Source: Polyangiaceae bacterium
Lineage (GTDB): Bacteria; Myxococcota_A; Polyangia; Polyangiales; Polyangiaceae
Reading direction: 5' to 3'
Assembly: GCA_020848455.1 (NCBI GenBank)
Contig: JADLAB010000070.1
Coordinates: 27,137-91,136, forward strand
Length of the DNA: 64,000 bases
The position numbers and the translations under genes were made by a program. Of this stretch, positions 53,953 to 63,006 are shown piece after piece (the stretch's first letter is position 1; each line of letters opens with the position of its first letter). Below the pieces are notes generated by a model. The model saw only the letters and a list, made by a program, of their open reading frames with translations. It had not been told where the DNA came from and made no database searches.

Positions 53953-54990
53953 GTGCGCGTCCTTCTGGTCCACACCGGCGGCACCCTGATGATGCAGGCG
54001 ACGGGCACCGGCCCGCTCGCGCCGGGGCGCTACGCGGCGGATCTCCTGGGCGAGCTGCCCGTGCTGCGCAAGATCGCCGACGTCGAGACGCGCATCCTCT
54101 ACCAGCTCGACTCGAGCGACATCCAGCCCGAGCACTGGGTGGAGGTCGCGCGCACCGTGCACGGCGCGCTCGACGACTACGACGGGGTCGTCGTGGTGCA
54201 CGGCACCGACACCATGGCCTACACGGCCAGTGCGCTCGCGTTCCTCCTGCCCGAGCTCGACCGCCCGGTCGTCCTCACGGGCTCGCAGCGGCCGCTCGAG
54301 GCGGTGCGCTCGGACGCGCGCCAGAACCTCGTCGACGCCTTCGAGCTCGCGACCTCGCGCATCCCGGAGGTCGGCCTGTGCTTCGCGTCCAAGATGCTGC
54401 GCGGCTGCCGTGCGACCAAGCTCGACGCCTGGGCGCTCGACGCCTTCGGCTCGCCGAGCTCGCCGCCGCTCGTCAAGCTCGGGCTCGGCATGGAGGTCGC
54501 CCCGCACGTGCTTCCGCCGCGCGCCCGCACCTCGCCCTTCGACGGCCGCATCGACCCCCACGTGCTCGAGGTGCGGCTCTTCCCGGGCCTCGACCCGCGC
54601 CTCCTGCGCGGCGCGCTCACGGCCGGCGTGCACGGGCTCGTCGTGAGCGCCTTCGGCAGCGGCAACGTGCCCGCGCTCGAGCGTTCCATCATCCCGGTGC
54701 TCGACAGCGCGCGCGGCATGGACATCCCGGTCGTCGTCGTGAGCCAGTGCCCGCGCGCGCACGTCGATCTCCTGCGCTACGAGGGCGGCGCGCGCGCGGC
54801 CGAGGCGGGCGCCATCGGGGCGGGCGACATGACCGCCGAGGCTGCCCTGACGAAGCTAATGGTGGCGCTCGGGCGCGCGGACGAGGGGGGCCGCGTGCGC
54901 TCCGCGCGCCGCGCCTTCGAGCACGCCTGGGTCGGCGAGATGAGCGAGAACGTCCCGAGATTGCCGGCGGCCGGAGCGCGCCTGCCATGA
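53953..54990 (+). CDS. ansA: L-asparaginase, type I
   Basis: A 345-aa enzyme that hydrolyses L-asparagine to aspartate and ammonia. The first active-site motif is His-Thr-Gly-Gly-Thr-Leu near residue 7 and the second is Val-His-Gly-Thr-Asp-Thr-Met-Ala near residue 83, both holding catalytic Thr residues. No signal peptide is present, so it is the cytoplasmic type I form. It starts at GTG. Its stop overlaps the start of the epimerase gene (ATGA). The symbol is assigned by similarity of motifs and length. Confidence 0.9.
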   Translation: MRVLLVHTGGTLMMQATGTGPLAPGRYAADLLGELPVLRKIADVETRILYQLDSSDIQPEHWVEVARTVHGALDDYDGVVVVHGTDTMAYTASALAFLLPELDRPVVLTGSQRPLEAVRSDARQNLVDAFELATSRIPEVGLCFASKMLRGCRATKLDAWALDAFGSPSSPPLVKLGLGMEVAPHVLPPRARTSPFDGRIDPHVLEVRLFPGLDPRLLRGALTAGVHGLVVSAFGSGNVPALERSIIPVLDSARGMDIPVVVVSQCPRAHVDLLRYEGGARAAEAGAIGAGDMTAEAALTKLMVALGRADEGGRVRSARRAFEHAWVGEMSENVPRLPAAGARLP

Positions 54991-56003
54991 GGCTCGCGCT
55001 CACCGGCATCACGAGCGGCGTCGGCCGCAGGCTCTGCGAGGTGGCCCTCGAGCAGGGTCACGAGGTGGCGGGGCTCGTGCGCGAGCCCGGCCGCGCCGAC
55101 GCGCGCGCGCTCGACGCGGCGGGGGTGCGCCTCGTGCCGGGCGACGTCGCCGACGAGGCCGCGCTCGGCGAGCTCACCGACTCGGCCGAGGCGGTCGTGC
55201 ACATGGCCGCCGCGGTCGGGGACTGGGGCGACCGCGCGGAGTTCGAGCGCGTGAACGTGGGCGGCACGCGCGCCGTGCTCGAGGCCGCCGCGCGGGCGCG
55301 GGTGCGCCGCTTCGTGCAGCTCTCGTCGGTGGCGGTGTACGGCCGGCCCGAGCGCGGACGCGTCACCGAGCAGAGCCCCCTCCGCAAGACCGGCGAGCCC
55401 TACGACGACACGAAGCTCGACGCCGAGGTGCTCGCGTTCCGCCGCGGGCGCGAGCTCGGGCTCGAGGTCGCCGCGGTGCGCCCGCCCATCATCTACGGGC
55501 CCTACGACCGGAACTTCATGCCGCGCACCGTGGCCCTGCTCCGCAAGAAGAGCGCCGTCCTCGTCGACGGCGGGCGCGCGCCCCTCAACCTCGTCTGGGT
55601 GGACCACGTCGTCGACGTGCTGCTCCGCTCTGCCGAGCGTCCCGAGGCCGCCGGCGAGGCGTTCAACGTGATGGACACGGTGAGCGCACGTCCGCCCACG
55701 GTGCGCGCCGTGCTCGAGGCCATCGCCGACGCCTGCGGTCTCGAGCGACCGCGCCTCTCGCTGCCCCGCCCCCTGGCGATGGCGGCCGCGTTCGCCGTCG
55801 ACCGGGGCTGGAAGCTGGCGCGCGCCGACAAGCCGCCGCCCTTCACGCCGTTCGTCGTGCGGCTCATGACCTGCGACGTCGTGTACGACGCTGCGAAGGC
55901 GGTGGCCGAGCTCGGCTGGCAGCCGCGCCTGAGCCCGCTCGAAGGGGTGCGGCGCTTCGCGCGGGAGCACCTCGACGCGGGGCGCAGCGCGGGCCGGGGG
56001 TAG
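54987..56003 (+). CDS. NAD-dependent epimerase/dehydratase (extended SDR)
   Basis: A 338-aa extended short-chain dehydrogenase. The cofactor loop is Thr-Gly-Ile-Thr-Ser-Gly-Val-Gly near residue 6, a shape that suits NAD(P). The catalytic Tyr-Asp-Asp-Thr-Lys is near residue 145 and Ser is in Leu-Ser-Ser-Val-Ala near 112. Substrate unknown: sugar nucleotide, flavonoid-like or 3-beta-hydroxysteroid-type ligands are all possible. It is translationally coupled to the asparaginase gene, though no obvious metabolic link is apparent. Confidence 0.87.
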   Translation: MRLALTGITSGVGRRLCEVALEQGHEVAGLVREPGRADARALDAAGVRLVPGDVADEAALGELTDSAEAVVHMAAAVGDWGDRAEFERVNVGGTRAVLEAAARARVRRFVQLSSVAVYGRPERGRVTEQSPLRKTGEPYDDTKLDAEVLAFRRGRELGLEVAAVRPPIIYGPYDRNFMPRTVALLRKKSAVLVDGGRAPLNLVWVDHVVDVLLRSAERPEAAGEAFNVMDTVSARPPTVRAVLEAIADACGLERPRLSLPRPLAMAAAFAVDRGWKLARADKPPPFTPFVVRLMTCDVVYDAAKAVAELGWQPRLSPLEGVRRFAREHLDAGRSAGRG

Positions 56004-56006
56004 GGC

Positions 56007-57155
56007 TCAGCTCGGCTTGCGCGCGGTGCGCGGCACGACGTCCATCTGGGTGAGCGCGCCCTGCGGCGCCGCCTGTCGGCGGCGCAGCTCGAAGTGCTCG
56101 GCGTGACCGTCCTCGTCCTCGAGGTCGACGAGCAGGCTGTCGCCGTCCTCGACCACCTCGAAGGCCACGCTCACCTCGGCCTCGTCTCCCGCGCAGACGA
56201 CCGTGGGCGCTTCGCTCGCATCCTGGGAGGGCGCCACCGGCTGGGACGGACTGGCGGCCCCGGCCGCACGCTCGCGGCCGTGGCGCGCGGCGACCCGGGC
56301 GAGCTCCGCGCGCATGGCGGTCGCATCGGGGAAGCGATCCTCCTTCTGGAACGACAGCGCGCGGTCGACGAGCGCGGCGGCGTCGACCGGCAGGTCGGGC
56401 AAGAACTTCCGGATGGGCTGCGCCGCCTCGCTCATGGCGGAGAGCAGCCGCTCCATCGGGGTCTTGCCGACGTGCACCGTGCGCCCGCTGAGCGCCCGGA
56501 ACATGACCGCCCCGACGCCGAAGATGTCGGTGCGCGCGTCGATGAGATCGCTGCGCCCGCGCGCCTGCTCGGGCGCGACGTAGCTCGAGGTGCCGAGGAT
56601 CGTGCCGGCGCCCGTGGTGCTGGAGCCGGCCGCGTCGAGCACGCGCGCCAGGCCGAAGTCGAGCAGCTTCACCTTGCCCTCGGTGGTGATGAAGATGTTC
56701 GCGGGCTTGAGGTCGCGGTGGACGATGCCGGCCTTGTGCGCCACCGAGAGCACGTCGAGGGTGTGGTCGGCGACGTGCAGCGCCTCGGACAGGTTGAGCA
56801 TGCGCTGGTTCAGCAGGATCTGCTCGAGCGACACGCCCTCGAGCAGCTCCATGACGATGAACGGCGTGCCGTCCGCGAGCACGTCGTCGTCGAGCACCGA
56901 CACGGCGTTGGGGTGCTGGACCTTGTTGGCGACGTAGCCCTCGCGCAAAAAGCGCGTCTTCGAGTCGCCCACGACGCAGAACTGGGGGTGGAGCACCTTG
57001 ATGGCCACGCGCTTGCCGTTGCGGTGCGTCGCCGCGTAGACGGCCGCCATGCCGCCCACGTCGATGAGCCGATCGAGCGTCCACTTGTGCGCCGTCGTCC
57101 CGACGCGGGACTCCGCGAGCTTCCGGTTGTCGTCCGACACGAAATCACCTGCCAT
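56007..57155 (-). CDS. Ser/Thr protein kinase with acidic C-terminal domain
   Basis: A 382-aa kinase without membrane segment. The Gly-rich loop is irregular (Asp-Val-Gly-Gly-Met-Ala-Ala-Val-Tyr near residue 33). Val-Ala-Ile-Lys near 50, His-Arg-Asp-Leu-Lys-Pro-Ala-Asn near 145, Asp-Phe-Gly-Leu-Ala near 166 and Ala-Pro-Glu-Gln near 194 are complete. The last 80 residues are acidic (Glu-Asp-Gly-Asp, Asp-Leu-Glu-Asp-Glu-Asp) and strand-forming. The ATG at 57155 has a GGGAG site upstream. It converges with the epimerase gene with only three bases between stops. Confidence 0.9.
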   Translation of the reverse strand: MAGDFVSDDNRKLAESRVGTTAHKWTLDRLIDVGGMAAVYAATHRNGKRVAIKVLHPQFCVVGDSKTRFLREGYVANKVQHPNAVSVLDDDVLADGTPFIVMELLEGVSLEQILLNQRMLNLSEALHVADHTLDVLSVAHKAGIVHRDLKPANIFITTEGKVKLLDFGLARVLDAAGSSTTGAGTILGTSSYVAPEQARGRSDLIDARTDIFGVGAVMFRALSGRTVHVGKTPMERLLSAMSEAAQPIRKFLPDLPVDAAALVDRALSFQKEDRFPDATAMRAELARVAARHGRERAAGAASPSQPVAPSQDASEAPTVVCAGDEAEVSVAFEVVEDGDSLLVDLEDEDGHAEHFELRRRQAAPQGALTQMDVVPRTARKPS

Positions 57156-57282
57156 GCGCGCTCCCGATGGCGCGCCGAACGCGCGGCGAGCCGCGCTCGA
57201 CGCAGGGTAGCAGGCCCGGCGCACGTTGGCGCAAGCCAACACGCGCTCCCTTGCCCGCCTCAGCGCCGCGGCGCGTCAGCGC

Positions 57283-59223
57283 TCACTTGGCGGCCGCCTG
57301 CTGCAGGTAGCTCTTGCCCTTGTAGGTCGCGGCGAGGACGGCGAAGATCACCGCCGCGCCGCACATCAGGCCCGTGAACACCCAGAAGAACTCGGAGAGC
57401 TCGAGGATCTTCTCCATCGGGGCGAGGAACGCGACGAGCACGTTGCCCAGCGTCACGCACAGCAGCCAGAAGCCCATGATCGTGCTCTTCATGGTGCGCG
57501 GCGCCTGCGTGTAGGCGAACTCGAGGCCCGTCACGCTGACCAGCACTTCGGCCGTCGTCATGAGCAGGTACTGACCCAACTGCCACAGGACGTGCACCGT
57601 GCCGCGCTCTGCGCCCTCGATGCGCGTCTGCACCAGTGCGGCGACGGCGAAGGCCGCCGCCGCGAGGAACATCCCGATCGTCATCTTGAGCAGCGGCCGG
57701 ATGGTCACGCCCTGGCGCTCGAGCGGCTTGTACACGAGCACGCTCAGGGTCGGGATGATGATCATGACCATCAGCGGGTTCAACGCGCTGATCTGCTCGG
57801 CCTTGAGCGGTTTCTCCAGCCACTCGGGCGAGGCGCTGTCGATGACCCCGCACAGGGCGCCCGCCGCGAGCGCGACGCCGACCACGCCGAGCGACACCTT
57901 GCGCGGAATGGGCCGGTTCGAGATCCACAGAAAGAGCCAGGCCCCGCCGAAGAGCGCGAGCGCGAGCGTGCCGTAGACGAGGAAGTGCCAGGTGAAGCGC
58001 GGCACGACGAGCGTCAGGTTCATCTGCTGCGCCTGCGTGATCCACGTCGAGGCGTGCTGGTCGAACAGGGCCCAGAACACGCTCACCATCGAGAAGACCA
58101 CGATGATGCGCAGCACGGCGGGCGGTCCGTCGGCGGCCTCGTCGCCGAACTTGGCGCGCACCGGGGCGAACAGCGATTCGCCCGGCTTGCGCTCGCGCCG
58201 GTGGGCGAGGGCGTAGAGGATCATGGCGAGGAAGCCCGTGTCCTGCTGGCGCTTCTGGCGCAGCGCGAAGAGCAGGAAGCCGACCGCGACGAGCCCGGCC
58301 GCGATGGCGAAGAAGTACCAGGAGCTGGCGGCGAGGTGCGCGACGTACTGTTTCACGTAGGTCCAGTAGTACTCCGCGCCGCCCATCGCGCCCTTCACCG
58401 GGGTCTGGAAGTCGTCGCTCATGACGAACACGGCCGCGATGAGGGCCAGCACGGGCGCGAAGAACAGCGTCGAGGCGAGCGTGTCGAGCAGGCCGAGCGT
58501 GCCGCCCGGCTTCGGGGGCACGCGCACGAAGCGCTTGCGCCCGAGCCAGAACACGATGGTCGCCGCCAGCATGAAGATGCCGGGCACGCCGAAGGCGACC
58601 GCGGGGCCGAGCGAGTCCTTCAGGATCGGCGTCAGGATGGTCGAGAAGAACGAGCCGAAGTTGATGATGAAGTAGAAGATCTGGAAGACCGTCGTGACGA
58701 GGTGCTTCCGCTTCTCGTCGAACTGGTCGCCGACGTTGGCGCTGACGCAGGGCTTGATGCCGCCCGAGCCGATCGCGATGAGCCCGAGGCCCACGTAGAA
58801 CAGGTACTCGGCCGGGCCCCACTGCCCGCCGTCCGCGAAGGTCCCCGCGATCGCCAGGAGGCCGTTGCCCGACACGTAGACGAGCGACAGCCAGAAGATG
58901 ACGGGGTACTTGCCGAGCAGCCGGTCGGCCAGGAGCGCGCCGATCATCGGGAAGGCGTAGACCCCCGCCATGAAGAGGTGCGTGACCGCCGTGGCCTTGC
59001 CGCTCGCGGCCTTCATGGCCGCCTCGCCCACCTGGTCGGCGGTGAGGAAGTGCACGTAGAGCGCCGCCAGGTAGGTCTTCAGGATGGCGCGCATCCCGTA
59101 GTAGCTGAAGCGCTCGGCCCCCTCGTTGCCGACGATGAAGGGGATGCCCCAGGGGAACTTGCTCGCCTCGGGATCGGGCGGGCTCGCGGCCGGCACGTCG
59201 ATGCTCTCTGCCTTGGTGCTCAC
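57283..59223 (-). CDS. POT-family proton-dependent oligopeptide transporter
   Basis: A 646-aa membrane transporter. The N-terminal motif Glu-x-x-Glu-Arg-Phe-Ser-Tyr-Tyr-Gly near residue 34 is the proton-coupling signature of the PTR2/POT family, and Gly-Ile-Lys-Pro-Cys-Val-Ser-Ala near 152 matches its second signature. Twelve or more hydrophobic helices are present with long loops, and the length is slightly greater than most bacterial POT proteins. It should take up di- and tripeptides. The GTG start at 59223 is chosen because the upstream frame is not protein-like. Confidence 0.9.
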   Translation of the reverse strand: MSTKAESIDVPAASPPDPEASKFPWGIPFIVGNEGAERFSYYGMRAILKTYLAALYVHFLTADQVGEAAMKAASGKATAVTHLFMAGVYAFPMIGALLADRLLGKYPVIFWLSLVYVSGNGLLAIAGTFADGGQWGPAEYLFYVGLGLIAIGSGGIKPCVSANVGDQFDEKRKHLVTTVFQIFYFIINFGSFFSTILTPILKDSLGPAVAFGVPGIFMLAATIVFWLGRKRFVRVPPKPGGTLGLLDTLASTLFFAPVLALIAAVFVMSDDFQTPVKGAMGGAEYYWTYVKQYVAHLAASSWYFFAIAAGLVAVGFLLFALRQKRQQDTGFLAMILYALAHRRERKPGESLFAPVRAKFGDEAADGPPAVLRIIVVFSMVSVFWALFDQHASTWITQAQQMNLTLVVPRFTWHFLVYGTLALALFGGAWLFLWISNRPIPRKVSLGVVGVALAAGALCGVIDSASPEWLEKPLKAEQISALNPLMVMIIIPTLSVLVYKPLERQGVTIRPLLKMTIGMFLAAAAFAVAALVQTRIEGAERGTVHVLWQLGQYLLMTTAEVLVSVTGLEFAYTQAPRTMKSTIMGFWLLCVTLGNVLVAFLAPMEKILELSEFFWVFTGLMCGAAVIFAVLAATYKGKSYLQQAAAK

Positions 59224-59324
59224 GCTCGTCTCCTCGCTCCTGGCCGCCACGCTAGCCACCGGCCGTGGCGGGTACAACCTCGCGTTGTTGCCGCCCCGGG
59301 GCGGTCGTGGCACCCCGGTGCGCC

Positions 59325-59942
59325 ATGGGACGGGACGAGTCGGGGACGGCCTGCGTGGTCTTCGAGACCGCCTTCGGGGAGTGCGCGCTCGCGTGGGGCG
59401 ACGCCGGCCTGCGCGGCGTGGCGCTGCCCCGCGGCACGCGCAAGACGACGCTCGAGGCGCTCGCGCACATGGTCGGGCCCGTGCGCGAGCAGAAGCCGCC
59501 CGCCTGGGTGAAGAAGGTCGTGCGCGGCCTCACCGCGCACCTCGCCGGCAAGGCGGCGACCTTCGACGGGGTGCCGCTCGATCTGTCCGGGCTGCCCCCC
59601 TTCCGCGCGCGCGTCTACGCGGAGCTGTCCCGGACGACCGCGGGCGAGACCCTCAGCTACGCCGATCTGGCGCGCCTGGCGGGCTCGCCGCGCGCCACCC
59701 GGGCCGTCGGGCAGGCCCTGGCGCACAATCCCTTCGCCATCGTGGTCCCGTGTCACCGCGTGCTCGCCACGGGGGGCGGTGCCGGGGGCTTCTCCGCCGA
59801 GGGGGGCACCACCACCAAGGCGCGCCTGCTCGCCGCCGAGGGCGTGGAGCTCGATCCCGAGCGCGACGCGTGGCACGCCGTGGGCGAGATCCCCCCGCCG
59901 CGCCGCAGCGAGCGACGCCAGACCCGCGCCACGAAGCGCTAG
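59325..59942 (+). CDS. O6-alkylguanine-DNA alkyltransferase (MGMT/Ogt)
   Basis: A 205-aa repair protein. The active site Val-Val-Pro-Cys-His-Arg-Val lies near residues 140-146 with acceptor Cys143. The helix-turn-helix Tyr-Ala-Asp-Leu-Ala-Arg-Leu-Ala lies just before it and Gly-Gly-Phe after it. It removes alkyl groups from O6-guanine and is consumed in the process. It begins at ATG 59325; longer frames upstream are not supported. It is divergent from the POT transporter. Confidence 0.92.
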   Translation: MGRDESGTACVVFETAFGECALAWGDAGLRGVALPRGTRKTTLEALAHMVGPVREQKPPAWVKKVVRGLTAHLAGKAATFDGVPLDLSGLPPFRARVYAELSRTTAGETLSYADLARLAGSPRATRAVGQALAHNPFAIVVPCHRVLATGGGAGGFSAEGGTTTKARLLAAEGVELDPERDAWHAVGEIPPPRRSERRQTRATKR

Positions 59943-59990
59943 ACCGCGCGCGACCGTCGACGCGCCACCGTCTCCGTATCAGACTCGGTC

Positions 59991-61082
59991 ATGGCCCCGC
60001 GACGCGTCCCCCTCGGCCTCGCGGCGCCGCTCGCAGCCGCGGCGGCGCTCGCTCCCGCGCTCGCGGCCGAGGGCTGCGCGCAGAACCACGACCGGCTCGC
60101 CTCCGAGCCCGACGCCGGCACCACGACCCCGAGCGGCGGCGCGGGCGGCACGACGAGCTCGAGCACGACGAGCGGGCAGGGCGGGGCGGGCGGCGAGATC
60201 GTCGAGCCCACCGGGCCGACCGAGCTCACCGTGGTCGCCGGCGTCGTCGACTCGGCGGCCGTGCGGCTGTGCTTTCTGCCCTACCCGAGCGTGGCCTCGA
60301 GCGCCACGCCCTGGCCGGCCGACCCGGCCGGGCTCGCGTACGCGCACGGCGCCGTGGTCGCGCCGCTCGCCGACGTGGTGCCGGCGAGCGGCGACGTCGC
60401 CCTGTGGGTGCTCGGCGGCGATCTCGGCGCCGTCGGCGGCGCCGACTGCGACGCGCTCGTCGCGGCGGGCTCGGTCGGCGGGCTGCGCGTCGGGCTCGTG
60501 GGCGTCCTGCCCGCGAGCGTGTTCGCGAGCGGCAAGAGCCTGCTGTTCGTGCCGTCCGGCTGCCTCGGCGGGGCCGATCACACCGACGCCTTCGAGACCT
60601 ACGTGTGCGGCCCGAGCTACACGCCCGCCTACGGGAGCCTCAACCTGCTCGGCGCCTCCATGTCGCGCCTCACCGACCCCGACAAGGTCTCGCTCCAGGT
60701 CGCCCACGCGAGCCTCGGCACGGTGACCCCCTCGCTCGAGGTGCGCCTCACGCCCGGCGTCGCCAACGCGGGGCCGATGACCATCGCGACGCAGTGGACC
60801 TTCGGCGCCGTCGACCCGTACCCGCCGTTCGCCAAGCTCGCCAAGGCCGGGCTCGGCACGGTCACCGAGGCGAAGCTCGCCCTGCAGCAACAGGGCCAGC
60901 CGACCCCGCTCGCGGAGCGCACCTTCGCCGACGCGCTCGCCCTCGGCGACGTGCCGCTCGCGGCGATCGAGGACGGCGCCGGGCTCGTGTTCGTGGCGGT
61001 GGGCCCCGCCCCGAACGTCGGCGCCGGACCGTGGTGGCAGGGCTTCGAGCTCACGCTCGTGCGCGCCGAGCCGACGCCCTGA
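59991..61082 (+). CDS. Predicted lipoprotein, DUF4397-like beta protein
   Basis: A 363-aa exported protein. The signal ends in Leu-Ala-Ala-Glu-Gly-Cys near residue 29, followed by a linker rich in Gly, Ser and Thr. The body contains two long strand-rich regions; a Val-Ala-His-Ala-Ser-Leu-Gly-Thr-Val-Thr-Pro-Ser-Leu-Glu-Val segment near residue 240 recalls the DUF4397 domain, found in secreted bacterial surface proteins. No enzymatic motif is seen. Confidence 0.75.
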   Translation: MAPRRVPLGLAAPLAAAAALAPALAAEGCAQNHDRLASEPDAGTTTPSGGAGGTTSSSTTSGQGGAGGEIVEPTGPTELTVVAGVVDSAAVRLCFLPYPSVASSATPWPADPAGLAYAHGAVVAPLADVVPASGDVALWVLGGDLGAVGGADCDALVAAGSVGGLRVGLVGVLPASVFASGKSLLFVPSGCLGGADHTDAFETYVCGPSYTPAYGSLNLLGASMSRLTDPDKVSLQVAHASLGTVTPSLEVRLTPGVANAGPMTIATQWTFGAVDPYPPFAKLAKAGLGTVTEAKLALQQQGQPTPLAERTFADALALGDVPLAAIEDGAGLVFVAVGPAPNVGAGPWWQGFELTLVRAEPTP

Positions 61083-61090
61083 CCCCCGCC

Positions 61091-61951
61091 CTAGTGCTTG
61101 ACCGACAGGTCCGCGAGCGCCATGCGGGCGTCGTTGATGAACGCGCTCTGCGGGTAGCGACGGATGAAGCTCCGCAGGGCCGTCTTGGCGTCGTTCCAGG
61201 CCTGGACCTCGATGAGGCACTCGGCGAGCAGGAAGAGCGCGTCGTCGAGGATCTCGGGGTCCGCCGAGGCCTCGGACAGCTTCGTCAGGATCGGGATCGC
61301 GTCCTTCTGCCGGTTCAGCTTGCGGTAGCCCTCGGCGAGGCGCAGGCGCGCGGCGGGTGAGTGGGCGGCCGCGCCGTCGTAGCGCAACGACTCGAGGAAC
61401 GCCTGCACGCCGTCGGCCCAGTGCGCCGTGTTCATGGCCTCGAGGCCCTGGTGGTAGGACGCGAGCGACAGGCGGCTCTTCGCCTCGTTCACCGCGTCGC
61501 GGAAGTAGGCCTGCTCGCTGCGCGTGAGGTTGTCCTTGCCGAGCGACTCGTAGGCCTCGATGAGGTCCTTGTCCTTGCCGCTCCTCACGATCTCGTAGAA
61601 CGCCGCCGCGACCTCCTCGGCCTTGGCCCGCTCGGCCTCGGCGTTCTGGCGGGCCTCGAGGTCCTTCTTCAGCTCCCCGACCCGCGCGCTCGCCGCTGCG
61701 CTCGCCTTCTCGACCGACTCGACCCGAGCGTCCCAGGCGAACTTCACGACCAGGATCACCGCGACGACGAAGAGCGCGTTGGCGACGGCGCTGTTGAGGA
61801 ACGCGCGCCGCTCCGCGCTGGTCTGCCGCTTGGCGATGCTCTTGAGGTCGCCGGCGAGCGCGTTCGTGAGGTTGTTCGTCTTGATGATGAGCCCGCGCGA
61901 CTCGATGATCTCGCGCTTGAGCTCCCGTACCTCCTCGCCGAAGTCGTCCAT
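61091..61951 (-). CDS. Membrane-anchored TPR protein
   Basis: A 286-aa protein. A charged N-terminal helix is followed by one membrane segment (about residues 54-72: Ala-Asn-Ala-Leu-Phe-Val-Val-Ala-Val-Ile-Leu) and a coiled coil rich in Ala, Glu and Lys. Residues 150-280 form TPR-like repeats resembling BamD/YbgF. Topology suggests a cytoplasmic N-terminus and periplasmic TPRs. An envelope assembly or cell-division helper role is possible but not shown. It is divergent from elongation factor P. Confidence 0.75.
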   Translation of the reverse strand: MDDFGEEVRELKREIIESRGLIIKTNNLTNALAGDLKSIAKRQTSAERRAFLNSAVANALFVVAVILVVKFAWDARVESVEKASAAASARVGELKKDLEARQNAEAERAKAEEVAAAFYEIVRSGKDKDLIEAYESLGKDNLTRSEQAYFRDAVNEAKSRLSLASYHQGLEAMNTAHWADGVQAFLESLRYDGAAAHSPAARLRLAEGYRKLNRQKDAIPILTKLSEASADPEILDDALFLLAECLIEVQAWNDAKTALRSFIRRYPQSAFINDARMALADLSVKH

Positions 61952-62157
61952 GCGGCCCGTGTGGGAAGAGGTAATCCTGCACCCCGGCACCGGGCAAGTA
62001 AGGCGGGGCGGGCGGAACCGTGCCCCGCGCGGCCCCGCGCGCGCAGCCGTCGCCAAGCCGCCGCGACCGTGATAAAGGGTCCGCCCCTCGGGATTCCGGC
62101 CCCCGCGAGCGCGCGACGGCCCGGAGTCCCCCGAACGCGCGCCGCCGAGAAGTCACC

Positions 62158-62724
62158 ATGGATACGAGCGACATCCGCAAGGGCTTGAAGATGATGTTGG
62201 ACGGCCAGCCGTACGCGGTCGTCGACTTCCAGTTCGTGAAGCCGGGCAAGGGCCAGGCCTTCACGCGCGTGAAGCTGCGCAACATGATGAGCGCAGCGGT
62301 CATCGAGCGGACCTTCAAGAGCGGCGAGAAGCTCGAGCCGGCCGAGGTCGAGCAGCGCTCGCTGCAGTACATCTACCCCGAGGGCGAGAACTTCGTGTTC
62401 ATGGACCTCGCGTCGGGCGAGCAGCTCACCGTCGCCGGCGAGCGCATGCGCGACGAGTCGAAGTGGCTGGCCGACGGCATGACCGTGCAGGTCACGCTGC
62501 TGAAGGACCAGCCGATCGGCATCGAGCTGCCGCCCCACGTCATCCTGCAGATCGTCAAGAGCGAGCCGGGCGTGAAGGGCGACACCGCGAGCGGCGCCAC
62601 GAAGCCGGCCACCGTGTCGACCGGCGCCATCGTGAACGTGCCGCTCTTCGTCGACGAGGGCGAGTGGATCCGCATCGACACGCGCTCCGGCACCTACCTC
62701 GAGCGCAGCGCCCCGCCCCGCTGA
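62158..62724 (+). CDS. efp: Translation elongation factor P
   Basis: A 188-aa EF-P, similar in length to E. coli EF-P. The tip loop reads Phe-Val-Lys-Pro-Gly-Lys31-Gly-Gln-Ala-Phe, identical to the E. coli loop in which the corresponding Lys is beta-lysylated by EpmA. The C-terminus has Thr-Gly-Ala-Ile-Val-Asn-Val-Pro-Leu-Phe-Val and Asp-Thr-Arg-Ser-Gly-Thr-Tyr. It relieves ribosome stalling at polyproline. The modifying enzymes EpmA/EpmB are not in the window. Confidence 0.96.
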   Translation: MDTSDIRKGLKMMLDGQPYAVVDFQFVKPGKGQAFTRVKLRNMMSAAVIERTFKSGEKLEPAEVEQRSLQYIYPEGENFVFMDLASGEQLTVAGERMRDESKWLADGMTVQVTLLKDQPIGIELPPHVILQIVKSEPGVKGDTASGATKPATVSTGAIVNVPLFVDEGEWIRIDTRSGTYLERSAPPR

Positions 62725-62785
62725 GCGTCCGGCCCGGGCGCCCCGACGGCGCCGCCGGGCGGCTGCGCTATGCTTGGCGCGAGCC

Positions 62786-62998
62786 TTGAGCGCCCCGAAG
62801 CCACCGAAGCCCGTGCCCGGCGTCGACTTCTACATGGAAGGCGACCGGCTGGTCTTCACCAGCGTCTACCTGTTGAAGCGCGGCTACTGCTGCAACTCGG
62901 GCTGCCGCCACTGCCCGTACCGCGGCCAGGCGCTCGGCGTGACGCCGCTCGTGGTCCGCGGCCTGGAGCGGCCCGGCGACGATGACGAGTCGCGCTGA
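62786..62998 (+). CDS. DUF5522-like small Cys-rich protein
   Basis: A small protein (about 70 aa from the TTG at 62786; GTG 62813 or ATG 62834 are alternatives). The core Tyr-Cys-Cys-x3-Cys-Arg-His-Cys-Pro-Tyr is typical of DUF5522 proteins, probably binding zinc or iron. The start was set so that the Gly-Val-Asp-Phe-Tyr segment before the core, present in family members, is kept. It follows efp by 61 bp on the same strand. Confidence 0.75.
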   Translation: MSAPKPPKPVPGVDFYMEGDRLVFTSVYLLKRGYCCNSGCRHCPYRGQALGVTPLVVRGLERPGDDDESR

Positions 62999-63006
62999 CG
63001 GGCGCT